From an uncultured Burkholderiales bacterium (GTDB taxonomy: Bacteria; Pseudomonadota; Gammaproteobacteria; Burkholderiales; Burkholderiaceae_C), in the NCBI GenBank assembly GCA_937927685.1, contig CALBSC010000029.1, positions 1 through 46,966 of the forward strand: 46,966 nucleotides of DNA, read 5' to 3'. Positions 25,133 to 35,284 of this stretch are shown here, piece after piece; the stretch's first letter is position 1; each line of letters starts with the position of its first letter. The notes under the pieces were generated by a model that did no database searches, was not told where the DNA came from, and worked only from the letters and a program-made list of their open reading frames with translations. The position numbers were made by a program, and so were the translations under genes.

Positions 25133-26824
25133 TCAGCGTGAGGCATGGGGGTCGCAGCGCCGAAACAGATCAAGCGCTGCCTGGTAACTCTGTGTTTGCA
25201 CGCGCATGAGACCGAGCACCGAGTGGTACAGGTTGTCGTGCGACAAGGGCCGATCGAGGTCCTGTTTCAGGCACTCGTGGCGAATGCCGCGTACCTGCTG
25301 GAACTGACTGGACCACCAAGTGATCATGGGCACATGCGTCTGCACTCGGGGCGCAATGCCGTAGGGCATGCCGTGCAGATACAGATTGTTTTCGCCCAGC
25401 GATTCACCGTGATCCGAGATGTAGATCAAGCCAGTAGGACGTTGCGCCGCTTCCTGGCGCAACCACTGGATGAGTTCGGACAGGACATGGTCGGTGTACA
25501 CCAGGGAGTTGTCATAGGCGTTGACGATTTCCTCTCTGGAGCAGTCGGACAGCACGATGCTCGTGCATTCAGGCTGGAAGGGTTTATGGGGTGAGCGGCT
25601 GCGCTTGAAATACGCAGGCCCGTGGCTGCCCATCATGTGCAGCACCACCACCGTGCCCGCGCGGTCGCGAAGGTCTGCGCTCGACTGGGCGCGCCATTGA
25701 CCCAAGCGCTCCTTGAGCACGGGCAGCAAGACCGCATCCATGCATTCGCCCTTGTTGCATTCAGGCGTCTGGAGCGACAAATGGGTGGTGCGCACAGACG
25801 TGATGCGGTCGCACAAGCCCTTGCAGCCGGACTGGTTGTCAATCCATGACACGAGGTAACCCGCACGCGTGAGCACGTCCAGCAGGTTTTCATATTCGGC
25901 GGTGCGGGCCTCATGGCCCTCGCGCCCCAGGTGCGAGAACATGCAGGGCAGGGAGGCCGCGGTGCTGGTGCCACAGGAACTGACTTGCCGATAGCTCAAC
26001 ACGTCGAGTTGCTGCAGCTCGGGGTTGGTGTTGCGCGCATAGCCATTGAGCGAAAAATTGCTGCTGCGCGCGGTTTCCCCCAGGGCGATGACCAGCAGGG
26101 GCGGCTGCGCCCCCCAGGGCTGGCCTGTGGGGTTGGTGGTGTTGAGGTTGCGGTTGGGCAGCGGCAGGATGCGCGCGTCCTCACCCAGGGGCCGTATCTG
26201 CTGGTCCACCTGGGTCGGGATCAGCACGACTTCAGCCAGCGCATACACGGTGTTGAGCGGATTGATCAGGTACCGCATTTGCGTCTGGTTGCGCATCAGG
26301 GTGGAGAAATCCTGAAAGCTCAGGTAGGTCAGCACCATGGTGCCCACCACGCCACCCAGCAACAGGCCCAGGTTGTGCACCGATTGCACCGGCCAGCGAG
26401 GCCACACCAGCGGTCGGCGCCAGATCCACCAGGCCAGGGGCAGCACGATCAGGACGACGCTGAGCAACACCGACAGGGAGAGCTGGTCGCGCGCCTCGCC
26501 CACATCGGTTTGCAGCACATTGATCACCATGGTTGTGTCCACCACGATGCCATAGCTCAGCATGTAATGGGTGCTCAGCGCCGTGATCACGGCCAGCAGC
26601 AGCAAGGTGGGGCGCAACAGCCCGCGCCAGTTCAGCAAGGACAGCAAGGACACGCACAGGCAAAACACCATGCCTGCCATCACCAGCCCCATGACCACGC
26701 CACGCCAGTCATGGAGATCAGGCAATTGCCACAGCGCCTGCCACAGGGCCAGGTTGCCAACCACGGCCAGCCAGGCACTGCCAGACAGCACGATCGACAG
26801 CGGGGATCGGTGTGGGGAGGTCAT
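25133..26824 (-). CDS. eptA: Phosphoethanolamine-lipid A transferase (EptA/MCR family)
   Basis: Inner-membrane enzyme that transfers phosphoethanolamine from phosphatidylethanolamine to lipid A on the periplasmic side, lowering the negative surface charge. From ATG 26824 it has 563 residues: about five N-terminal membrane helices (to about residue 170) and a periplasmic sulfatase-like domain. That domain shows metal ligand Glu250 in ALGETARSSNFSLNGY, nucleophile Thr288 in SCGTSTAASLPCMFS with the flanking Cys284-Cys294 pair, and ISDHGESLGE with Asp/His ligands. Two further Cys-rich segments (SGCKGLCD, ECNKGECMD) match the disulfides of MCR enzymes. An earlier start at 26929 would overlap the divergent gene. 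GACAAT lies 8 bases before the start codon. Confidence 0.92.
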   Translation of the reverse strand: MTSPHRSPLSIVLSGSAWLAVVGNLALWQALWQLPDLHDWRGVVMGLVMAGMVFCLCVSLLSLLNWRGLLRPTLLLLAVITALSTHYMLSYGIVVDTTMVINVLQTDVGEARDQLSLSVLLSVVLIVLPLAWWIWRRPLVWPRWPVQSVHNLGLLLGGVVGTMVLTYLSFQDFSTLMRNQTQMRYLINPLNTVYALAEVVLIPTQVDQQIRPLGEDARILPLPNRNLNTTNPTGQPWGAQPPLLVIALGETARSSNFSLNGYARNTNPELQQLDVLSYRQVSSCGTSTAASLPCMFSHLGREGHEARTAEYENLLDVLTRAGYLVSWIDNQSGCKGLCDRITSVRTTHLSLQTPECNKGECMDAVLLPVLKERLGQWRAQSSADLRDRAGTVVVLHMMGSHGPAYFKRSRSPHKPFQPECTSIVLSDCSREEIVNAYDNSLVYTDHVLSELIQWLRQEAAQRPTGLIYISDHGESLGENNLYLHGMPYGIAPRVQTHVPMITWWSSQFQQVRGIRHECLKQDLDRPLSHDNLYHSVLGLMRVQTQSYQAALDLFRRCDPHASR

Positions 26825-26832
26825 GTTTGTGG

Positions 26833-26838
26833 ATTGTC
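26833..26838 (-). promoter_or_regulatory. -10-like GACAAT upstream of eptA
   Basis: Reading leftward, GACAAT (26838-26833) is followed by eight bases and the eptA ATG. A weak TTCAAT at 26861-26856 lies 17 bases upstream as a possible -35. The predicted transcript would have no or almost no leader, and there is no Shine-Dalgarno. Confidence 0.45.
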
Positions 26839-26876
26839 CCTCATCAGGATGACCGATTGAAGCGCATACTTGTTTC

Positions 26877-28241
26877 ATGAGCGTGAACATCACTTTTCTG
26901 GGCGGGGTCGGCACCGTGACCGGCTCCAAGTACCTGATCGAGCATCGGGACCAGCGTCTGCTGGTGGATTGCGGTTTGTTTCAGGGCTACAAGCAATTGC
27001 GCTTGCGCAACTGGGCCGCCTTGCCCGTGGCTCCCGACCAGATCGATGCCGTGGTGCTCACCCATGCCCACCTGGACCACAGCGGCTACCTCCCCCTGTT
27101 GGCGCGGCACGGGTGTCGCGCACGCGTGTATGCCACCGCGGCGACCCGCGACCTGTGCGCCATTCTCCTGCCCGACAGCGGACATTTGCAGGAAGAGGAT
27201 GCTGCGTTTGTAAACCGCCATGGCTACACCCGACACCACCCGGCACAACCGCTGTACACCCGGCAGGATGCCGTGGACTGTCTGTCCCTGATCCACGCCG
27301 AGCCCTGGCACCAAGTGTTTTCGCCCATCCCGGGCTGGCGGGTGAGTTTTCACCGAGCCGGGCATATCCTGGGTGCGGCGAGTGTGCTGGTTGAAGTGGC
27401 CGGCCGCCGTTTGCTGTTCTCCGGCGATCTCGGACGCGACGACGATGTGCTGATGCTGCCCCCTGACCCGCCCCCCGCTGCCGACACGGTGTTGATCGAG
27501 TCCACCTACGGCGATCGCGATCATCCCGACGAGGCGGTCGAGCAAGAGCTCGCCGCGGCCTTGCAGCGCGTGGCTGCCAGAGGGGGCGTGGCGGTGGTGC
27601 CGGTGTTTGCCGTGGGTCGTGCCCAGGCCGTCTTGCATGCGATTGCCCGACTCAAGGCCCAGGGCGACATCCCGCACGGCTTGCCGGTGTTTCTGGACAG
27701 CCCCATGGCGGTACACACCACGGCGCTGTATCCGCGTCATCCCCATGACCATCGGCTGGATGCGGGCGCGCTGGAAACCCTGGCGCATGTGGCGCGCATG
27801 ATCGAGACACCCGAGCAGTCCAAGGCGCTGGCGCGTCACCACGGCCCGATGGTGATTCTGGCCGCCAGTGGCATGGCCACCGGCGGGCGCGTCTTGCACC
27901 ACCTGGCCTTGAACCTGCCCAGTCACCGCAACATGGTGATCCTCACCGGCTACCAGGCGGGGGGCACCCGCGGAGCCACACTGGCTGCTGGCAGTGACAC
28001 GCTCAGAATTCACGGTCAGGAGGTGCCGGTCCGTGCCGAGGTGGTTCAACTGAGGTCTGCGTCCGCACACGCAGACCGTCGTCAATTGTTGGCGTGGCTT
28101 AAAAAGATGCCGGCACCGCCCGATCAGGTGTACGTGGTGCACGGAGAGTTACCGGCCAGCGATGCCTTGCGCCAGCGCATCGAGCATGAACTGGGGTGGC
28201 GTGCCCTGGTGCCCGAGCACGCCAGTCGCTGGCCGTGTTGA
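26877..28241 (+). CDS. Beta-CASP metallohydrolase (RNA-processing exonuclease family)
   Basis: A 454-residue cytoplasmic metallo-beta-lactamase protein of the beta-CASP group that includes the CPSF/Ysh1-type RNases. The start ITFLGGVGTVTGSKYLIE and metal motif LTHAHLDHSG (His63, His65, Asp67, His68), HRAGHILGAAS and FSGDLGRDDDVLM are standard. The beta-CASP motifs follow: VLIESTYGDRDHP, VPVFAVGRAQAVL, FLDSPMAVHTT and MVILAASGMATGGRVLHHL. The C-terminal VRSASAHADRRQLLAWL and VYVVHGE complete the catalytic fold. It probably acts on RNA, with the target unknown. Its stop codon abuts that of dnaJ from the other strand. Confidence 0.9.
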   Translation: MSVNITFLGGVGTVTGSKYLIEHRDQRLLVDCGLFQGYKQLRLRNWAALPVAPDQIDAVVLTHAHLDHSGYLPLLARHGCRARVYATAATRDLCAILLPDSGHLQEEDAAFVNRHGYTRHHPAQPLYTRQDAVDCLSLIHAEPWHQVFSPIPGWRVSFHRAGHILGAASVLVEVAGRRLLFSGDLGRDDDVLMLPPDPPPAADTVLIESTYGDRDHPDEAVEQELAAALQRVAARGGVAVVPVFAVGRAQAVLHAIARLKAQGDIPHGLPVFLDSPMAVHTTALYPRHPHDHRLDAGALETLAHVARMIETPEQSKALARHHGPMVILAASGMATGGRVLHHLALNLPSHRNMVILTGYQAGGTRGATLAAGSDTLRIHGQEVPVRAEVVQLRSASAHADRRQLLAWLKKMPAPPDQVYVVHGELPASDALRQRIEHELGWRALVPEHASRWPC

Positions 28242-29384
28242 TCAGCTGAAAAAGTTTTTCAGTTTTTCGGTCCAGCCACCCTCAGTGGGCGAGTGTTTGT
28301 GCCCACCCTTGCGCAGTGACTCGTCCAACTCACGCAACAGCTTGCGCTGATGTTCGGTGAGCTTGACCGGCGTTTCCACCGTCACATGGCAATACAGGTC
28401 ACCCGGGTAGCTCGAACGCACGCCCTTGATGCCTTTGCCGCGCAAACGGAACTGTTTGCCGGTTTGTGTGCCCTCGGGCAAATCGATGGCGGCCTCGCCC
28501 TGAAGAGTGGGCACCTGGATTTCGCCGCCGAGTGCGGCGGTGGTGAAGCTCACGGGCACCGCACAGTGCAGATCGTCACCATCGCGCTCGAAGATTTCGT
28601 GCTGCTTGATGCGGATCTCGATGTACAGATCGCCCGGCGGTCCCCCATTGGTACCCGGCTCGCCGTTACCGGTGCTGCGAATGCGCATGCCGCTGTCAAT
28701 GCCCGCCGGGATTTTGACTTCCAGCGTCTTTTGGTGCTTGACCTTGCCCTGGCCGTGACAGGTGCCGCAGGGGTCGGGGATGATCTTGCCCGTGCCGCGG
28801 CAGTGCGGACAGGTTTGTTGCACGCTGAAAAAGCCCTGTCGCATCTGCATCGTGCCGCTGCCCTGGCAAGTGCCGCAGGTCTTGGCCGAGGTGCCGGGCT
28901 TGGCGCCCGTGCCGTGGCAGGTGTCGCATTCGTCCCAGCTGGGAATGCGAATCTGGGCGTCCTTGCCCAGCGCCGCCTCTTCCAGCGTGATGTCCATGCC
29001 ATAACTGAGGTCGTTGCCACGATAGACCTGTCGACCACCGCCACCCCCACCCGGGCGACGGCCTTGGCCGAAGATGTCACCGAAGATGTCGCCAAATGCG
29101 TCGGCGAAACCGCCAAAGCCCTGCTGGCCACCCGGGCCACCACGCATGTTGGGGTCCACCCCCGCATGGCCGTACTGGTCATAGGCGGCACGTTTCTCGG
29201 CGTCCGAGAGCATTTCGTAAGCCTCTTTGACCTCCTTGAACTTGGCCTCGGCTTCCTTGCCGGCCTCACCCTGGTTGCGGTCAGGGTGGTATTTCATGGC
29301 GAGCTTGCGGTACGCCTTCTTGATTTCGTCCTCGCCGGCGTTTTTGGGAACGCCCAGGACTTCGTAAAAGTCACGTTTGGCCAT
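28242..29384 (-). CDS. dnaJ: Chaperone protein DnaJ
   Basis: Hsp40 co-chaperone that delivers unfolded clients to DnaK and stimulates its ATPase. The 380-residue product starts MAKRDFYEVLGVPKNAGEDE and has the J-domain HPD motif in KYHPDRNQG, a Gly/Phe-rich linker (FGGFADAFGDIFGDIFGQGRR), four CxxCxGxG zinc repeats (CDTCHGTG, CGTCQGSG, CPHCRGTG, CGTCHGQG) and the peptide-binding C-terminal domains. The start 29384 is fixed by the conserved N-terminus; a frame running to 29432 adds non-conserved residues. It follows dnaK across an 81-base gap containing a strong hairpin, and converges with the beta-CASP gene with no spacer. Confidence 0.97.
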   Translation of the reverse strand: MAKRDFYEVLGVPKNAGEDEIKKAYRKLAMKYHPDRNQGEAGKEAEAKFKEVKEAYEMLSDAEKRAAYDQYGHAGVDPNMRGGPGGQQGFGGFADAFGDIFGDIFGQGRRPGGGGGGRQVYRGNDLSYGMDITLEEAALGKDAQIRIPSWDECDTCHGTGAKPGTSAKTCGTCQGSGTMQMRQGFFSVQQTCPHCRGTGKIIPDPCGTCHGQGKVKHQKTLEVKIPAGIDSGMRIRSTGNGEPGTNGGPPGDLYIEIRIKQHEIFERDGDDLHCAVPVSFTTAALGGEIQVPTLQGEAAIDLPEGTQTGKQFRLRGKGIKGVRSSYPGDLYCHVTVETPVKLTEHQRKLLRELDESLRKGGHKHSPTEGGWTEKLKNFFS

Positions 29385-29409
29385 GGTGATGGATCCTGTT
29401 GAAACGACG

Positions 29410-29447
29410 TCGCCGCGCCGGCTTGCGAACAAGCCCGGGCGCGGCGA
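29410..29447 (-). promoter_or_regulatory. Strong hairpin in the dnaK-dnaJ gap
   Basis: Two arms (29410-29425 and 29430-29447) form a 16-bp stem with one 2-base bulge and, in the leftward transcript, a TTCG tetraloop. It begins 18 bases after the dnaK stop and ends 25 bases before dnaJ. No long T run follows, so it is more likely an attenuator, 3'-end stabiliser or processing site than a full terminator. It would fit lower dnaJ than dnaK output. Confidence 0.65.
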
Positions 29448-29465
29448 ACGCGTGGGTCAAGGGGC

Positions 29466-31406
<1,941 letters not shown>

Positions 31407-31466
31407 GGTGTTCTCCGGTGTGGCGAGGCGTTGTTCGACTCGCCGGTTTCAATCAAACTGTGATGA

Positions 31467-31494
31467 ATCTGTGGACAGGTTGGCGGGGTTCAAG
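31467..31494 (-). promoter_or_regulatory. Possible secondary sigma-32 promoter before dnaK
   Basis: Leftward, CTTGAA (31494-31489) is followed after 14 bases by CCACAGAT (31474-31467), a partial match to the heat-shock -10. It would start transcription about 55 bases before dnaK. The -10 half is weak, so this may only be a relic or chance match. Confidence 0.3.
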
Positions 31495-31541
31495 TGTTGC
31501 GGCCTGTTGCCGTGTGGCTATTCGCTTGAACACATGCCGGC

Positions 31542-32135
31542 TTATTGGGGGGCGGTGACGGTGACCAGCGCCGGGCGCAGCACGCGGTCGGCAATCAGAT
31601 AGCCTTTTTGCAGCACGCTGACGATGGTGTTGGCCTCCTGCTCGGCCGGCACCATGCTGATGGCCTGGTGCTGGTGGGGGTCGAACTTGGTGCCGGCGGT
31701 GGGGTTAATGGCCAGCACCTTGTTGCGTTCGAGCGCACTCTTGAGCTGGCGCAGGGTGGCTTCGGCACCTTCGCGAATTTGCTCTGGCGTGGCTTCCTGG
31801 GTGGCCAGGCCGGCTTCAAGGCTGTCGACGACGGGGAGCATGCTGTCGGCAAACGATTCGACCGCAAATTTGCGGGCCTTGGAGACCTCTTCGTCCGCAC
31901 GACGGCGCGCGTTTTGTACCTCGGCCTGGCCGCGGATGTACTGGTCTTGCAGCTCGGTCACCTTGGCCTGGAGAATGGCCACGTCGGCCAGCGCTTGGGT
32001 GAGGGGATCGGCAGCAGGGGTCGCTTCGCCGGTGACCTCTGGAGGCTGGGGCGGCGAATCGGGAGAGCTGGGGTGGCCGGAACCGGTGGGATGCTCGGGG
32101 GTCGAGCTGGGTTCGGTGGAGGAGGGGTCAGACAT
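31542..32135 (-). CDS. grpE: Nucleotide exchange factor GrpE
   Basis: GrpE releases ADP from DnaK and resets the chaperone cycle. The 197-residue protein has a disordered Ser/Pro/Glu-rich N-terminus (about 45 residues), a long coiled-coil helix (LADVAILQAKVTELQDQYIRGQAEVQNARRR) and the compact head with FAVESFADSMLPVVDSLEAGL and a NPTAGTKFDPHQHQAISMV segment like the family signature. The start at 32135 is preferred: the frame remains open upstream to 32162, but the conserved protein and the promoter position favour the inner ATG. dnaK follows after 135 bases. Confidence 0.95.
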   Translation of the reverse strand: MSDPSSTEPSSTPEHPTGSGHPSSPDSPPQPPEVTGEATPAADPLTQALADVAILQAKVTELQDQYIRGQAEVQNARRRADEEVSKARKFAVESFADSMLPVVDSLEAGLATQEATPEQIREGAEATLRQLKSALERNKVLAINPTAGTKFDPHQHQAISMVPAEQEANTIVSVLQKGYLIADRVLRPALVTVTAPQ

Positions 32136-32165
32136 GATGGTCAAAAGAATGAAGGCACCCACCCA

Positions 32166-32192
32166 ACTTGGGGTGCAAAACCCCGATTCAAG
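32166..32192 (-). promoter_or_regulatory. Sigma-32 heat-shock promoter of grpE-dnaK-dnaJ
   Basis: Leftward, CTTGAAT (32192-32186) and CCCCAAGT (32173-32166) are separated by 12 bases, a close match to the sigma-32 consensus (CTTGAA, 12-15 bases, CCCCAT). It lies about 31 bases before the grpE start, giving a short leader. The flanking sequence 32136-32334 holds no gene. Confidence 0.75.
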
Positions 32193-32334
32193 TCCGGTCG
32201 ATCAAAAAAATGGGTCGTTCGGTCCGTCCTGATCCCTGAAAGCAGGCCCGAATGAATCCTTTATGACTCATTTTCGAAGGGTGGATCCGTCCCCTCACAG
32301 CTCTGGCAGGTCAGCAGGCCATGCCCGATCCGAT

Positions 32335-33513
32335 TCAGGCTCTGCGTTTGAGGTCCTGCATCAGTGCGCGCACCCCGTAGGTCCAGGGGGGAATGCGATC
32401 GCTGGTGTTCACGCGGTTGACCAGGGTGCCCAACAACGGGGTGGCAATGCGCACGACATCGCCCACCACATGGGTAAAGCCCTGGCCGGCGGGGCGCCCC
32501 GGGATCGGTCGGTCTTGTGTGGGGGCGAACATGGTGCCCAAAAACAGCATCAGGCCGTCCGGGTATTGGTGCGTGCTACCGATGGCTTGTGAGGCCAGGT
32601 CCAGTGGATCCCGGCTGATCATGGACAACGAACTCGACCCTTGCATCACAAAGCCGTCGGTCCCCCGAACCTCCATGGCCAGGGTGCACTGGCGAACCTG
32701 GCCCATGCTGAAGTGTTCGTCAAACAGCCGGATGAAGGGACCGATGGCACACGAGCCATTGTTGTCCTTGGCCTTGCCCAGCAGCAAGGCGCTGCGACCT
32801 TCAAAGTCACGCAGGTTGACATCGTTGCCCAGAGTGGCACCCACCACCTCGCCCCGGCTGTTGATGGCCAGCACAATTTCAGGCTCCGGGTTGTTCCACT
32901 CGCTGCGGGGATGAATCCCCACCTCGGCGCCCGTGCCCACGGCACTCATGGGTTGCGACTTGGTGAACACCTCGGCGTCCGGGCCGATACCCACTTCCAG
33001 GTACTGCGACCAGGCCCCCTGTGCCAGCAAGGCTTGCTTGAGTTGGGCCGCCTGCTCAGAGCCCGGCTTCACCGCCGACAGGTTCTCTCCCATGATGGCC
33101 ACCACGGCGGCACGCACAGCCGTGGCCTTGCTCGCGTCACCGCGGGCTTGCTCTTCAATGACTCGCTCGAGCATGCTGGCCACAAAGGTCACGCCGGCTG
33201 CTTTCAGCGCCTGCAAGTCGCACGGCGCGAGGAGCCAGGGTTGACTCGACTGTCGTGTGTCGGGGAGGCTGTTGGTCAACAGGGTGGCCAAGTCACCCAG
33301 GCGAGCACCCCGATGCGCGCGCACCGCCTCCACGCGATCGGCGCGATCCAGCAATTCACTGCACGTGCTGGCCACGGCCGAGAGGTCATAGACCCCATCA
33401 GGACGGACTTGCACCAGCACCGGACCCACGCCGGGTTGCCAGAGACGGCCAACCAGCAGGGCCTGTTCGGCATCATGGGGAAGGGCTTGCGAGGGAGTGA
33501 GTTCGGGTGTCAT
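32335..33513 (-). CDS. Fumarylacetoacetate-hydrolase-superfamily enzyme (possible 2-keto-3-deoxy sugar acid dehydratase)
   Basis: A 392-residue cytoplasmic enzyme of the FAH superfamily. Diagnostic segments in the C-terminal half are VGIHPRSEWNNPEPEIVLAIN (metal ligands in the PEPE motif), GATLGNDVNLRDFEGRSALLLGKAKDN and HQYPDGLMLFLGTMFAPTQDR. The approximately 390-residue form with this NNPEPE signature is associated in Burkholderiales with sugar-acid breakdown, including dehydration of 2-keto-3-deoxy acids, but the exact substrate is not readable. The start 33513 is preferred; CACAAT lies 8 bases upstream and there is no Shine-Dalgarno. It diverges from the amidohydrolase gene and lies upstream of grpE on the same strand, without an evident terminator between them. 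Confidence 0.75.
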   Translation of the reverse strand: MTPELTPSQALPHDAEQALLVGRLWQPGVGPVLVQVRPDGVYDLSAVASTCSELLDRADRVEAVRAHRGARLGDLATLLTNSLPDTRQSSQPWLLAPCDLQALKAAGVTFVASMLERVIEEQARGDASKATAVRAAVVAIMGENLSAVKPGSEQAAQLKQALLAQGAWSQYLEVGIGPDAEVFTKSQPMSAVGTGAEVGIHPRSEWNNPEPEIVLAINSRGEVVGATLGNDVNLRDFEGRSALLLGKAKDNNGSCAIGPFIRLFDEHFSMGQVRQCTLAMEVRGTDGFVMQGSSSLSMISRDPLDLASQAIGSTHQYPDGLMLFLGTMFAPTQDRPIPGRPAGQGFTHVVGDVVRIATPLLGTLVNRVNTSDRIPPWTYGVRALMQDLKRRA

Positions 33514-33521
33514 GGGAGCGG

Positions 33522-33527
33522 ATTGTG
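33522..33527 (-). promoter_or_regulatory. -10-like CACAAT upstream of the FAH-family gene
   Basis: Leftward, CACAAT (33527-33522) is followed by exactly eight bases and the ATG at 33513. It shares the ACAAT-N8-ATG arrangement seen at parE, the slyD-like gene and eptA, and would give a leaderless transcript. No convincing -35. Confidence 0.4.
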
Positions 33528-33591
33528 CCCCGATTGCGGCGCTCGTGATACCCTCGTTGTCCAGTATTTGACCCTCCTCACGTTGACCGCC

Positions 33592-34458
33592 ATGGACTTT
33601 CAGAATTTGCGCGCCATCGATATCCACACCCACGCCGAAGTGAGTTGCTGGAACCCGTTCGACAACTACGGCGAGGAGTACGACCGCGCTGCTGACAAGT
33701 TCTTTGGCAGCAACCGCCGTCCCACCATTGCCGAGACCATTGCCTATTACCGTGAGCAGCGCATTGGGCTCGTGATGTTCACCGTGGACAGCGAATCCCA
33801 GCTAGGCCGTCGACGCATTCCCAACGAGGAAATCGCCCAGGCCGCCAGGGACAACAGCGACATGATGATCGCCTTTGCCAGCATCGATCCGCACAAAGGC
33901 AAGATGGGCGCACGCGAGGCTGAGCGTCTGATTCGGGAAGAGGGCATTCGAGGCTTCAAGTTCCACCCCACGGTACAGGGCTACCATCCCTATGACAAGA
34001 TGGCCTGGCCCATTTACGAGGTGATCAACGCGCACAAGCTGCCGGCCATCTTCCACACCGGGCACAGCGGCATTGGCAGCGGCATGCGCTGCGGAGGAGG
34101 GCTGCGACTGGCCTACAGCAACCCCATGCACCTCGATGATGTGGCCATCGATTTCCCGGACATGCAGATCGTCATGGCCCACCCCAGCTTTCCCTGGCAG
34201 GACGAGGCGCTCTCGGTGGCCACGCACAAGCCCAATGTGTGGATCGATCTCTCGGGTTGGAGTCCCAAATATTTTCCCAAGCAACTGGTGCAATACGCCA
34301 ATACGCTGCTCAAGGACCGCGTGCTGTTTGGCAGCGATTACCCCCTCATCACGCCCGAGCGCTGGATGAAGGATTTTGAGGTGGCAGGCTTCAAGCCCGA
34401 GGTCATGCCGGGCATCCTGAAAGACAACGCGGTGCGATTGCTGGGCCTGGCGAATTGA
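33592..34458 (+). CDS. Amidohydrolase-2 family enzyme
   Basis: A 288-residue TIM-barrel metal hydrolase. AIDIHTHAEVS near the N-terminus is the first-strand HxH motif; FHTGHSGIGSG, IVMAHPSFPWQDEAL and VLFGSDYPLITPERW are the later His and Asp elements. Family members act on aromatic carboxylates (decarboxylases, hydratases) or acyl-CoA beta-ketones; one resembling this class is annotated as a 4-hydroxyphenyl-beta-ketoacyl-CoA hydrolase of phenylpropanoid breakdown, but I cannot confirm that here. The frame is open upstream to 32641, antisense to the FAH gene; conserved sequence and ATG 33592 decide the start. It converges with the udh-like gene, their stop codons abutting. Confidence 0.78.
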   Translation: MDFQNLRAIDIHTHAEVSCWNPFDNYGEEYDRAADKFFGSNRRPTIAETIAYYREQRIGLVMFTVDSESQLGRRRIPNEEIAQAARDNSDMMIAFASIDPHKGKMGAREAERLIREEGIRGFKFHPTVQGYHPYDKMAWPIYEVINAHKLPAIFHTGHSGIGSGMRCGGGLRLAYSNPMHLDDVAIDFPDMQIVMAHPSFPWQDEALSVATHKPNVWIDLSGWSPKYFPKQLVQYANTLLKDRVLFGSDYPLITPERWMKDFEVAGFKPEVMPGILKDNAVRLLGLAN

Positions 34459-35277
34459 TCACATCGGATAAGGACCCGCCACCACGTACATGCCGCCCAT
34501 GAATCGACTTTGCGGCGCGTCCGACGGCCATTTTTCCGTGGCCTCGATGCCGGCACGGTAGGCTTCGGTGTCATCTTGCGGTTTGAAGCCGAGGTGAGCG
34601 GCACCGCTGTTGTCCCACCAGCGCTGATCGCGGTTGTTCGAGGCACCAAACACCACCGTATGGTCCAGTTTGGGTGCGTAGAGGCAGCAACGCACCAGCT
34701 CGGCCAGGTCACGGTAGCTCAGCCAGGTGATCAGCATGCGGTGGTCTTTCGGCTCGGGAAAGGAGGACCCGATGCGCAGGCAGGCAGACTCCACCCCATA
34801 GCGGTCGAAATAAAAACGCCCCATGAGTTCGCCATACGCCTTGGACAGGCCGTAGTACCCGTCGGGTCGCAACGCGCAGTCGGTTTGCAGCGTGTCCTGG
34901 GTGGAATGAAAGCCGATGGCATGGTTGGAACTGGCAAACACCACCCGCTTGACGCCATGGCGGCGGGCCGCTTCATACACGTGGAACACGCCGCAGAGGT
35001 TGGGGCCCAGCACCTCCTCAAAGGATTTCTCGACCGACACCCCACCCAGGTGCAGGATGGCATCGCAGCCAGCCACCAGCTCGTCGACGGCGCGCTTGTC
35101 GGCCAGATCGCACAGCACCACTTCTTCATGGTCTTGTGCGGGCGGCATCGGCGCAATATCCGACAGGCGCATGCTGTCAACGTGAGGTTTGAGCAAGGCG
35201 CGCATCTGCGTGCCCAGGGCGCCGGCAGCGCCGGTGATCAGCAAACGTTGGATGCGGGGTGTGGAGACGTGTGTCAT
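34459..35277 (-). CDS. udh: NAD-dependent uronate dehydrogenase-like short-chain dehydrogenase
   Basis: A 272-residue extended-SDR oxidoreductase. LLITGAAGALGTQMR is the NAD-binding glycine motif, AILHLGGVSVEKSFEEVLGPN and VFASSNHAIGFHST are close to uronate dehydrogenases, and YYGLSKAYGE holds the catalytic Tyr and Lys. SACLRIGSSFPEPKDHRMLITWLSYRDLAEL also matches that group. The family oxidises galacturonate and glucuronate to aldarate lactones. It lies 7 bases after the MetE-like gene on the same strand, so the two are probably co-transcribed. The start is taken at 35277; the longer open frame to 35622 overlaps the MetE-like gene. Substrate is inferred from similarity only. Confidence 0.75.
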   Translation of the reverse strand: MTHVSTPRIQRLLITGAAGALGTQMRALLKPHVDSMRLSDIAPMPPAQDHEEVVLCDLADKRAVDELVAGCDAILHLGGVSVEKSFEEVLGPNLCGVFHVYEAARRHGVKRVVFASSNHAIGFHSTQDTLQTDCALRPDGYYGLSKAYGELMGRFYFDRYGVESACLRIGSSFPEPKDHRMLITWLSYRDLAELVRCCLYAPKLDHTVVFGASNNRDQRWWDNSGAAHLGFKPQDDTEAYRAGIEATEKWPSDAPQSRFMGGMYVVAGPYPM

Positions 35278-35284
35278 GGTGTTT

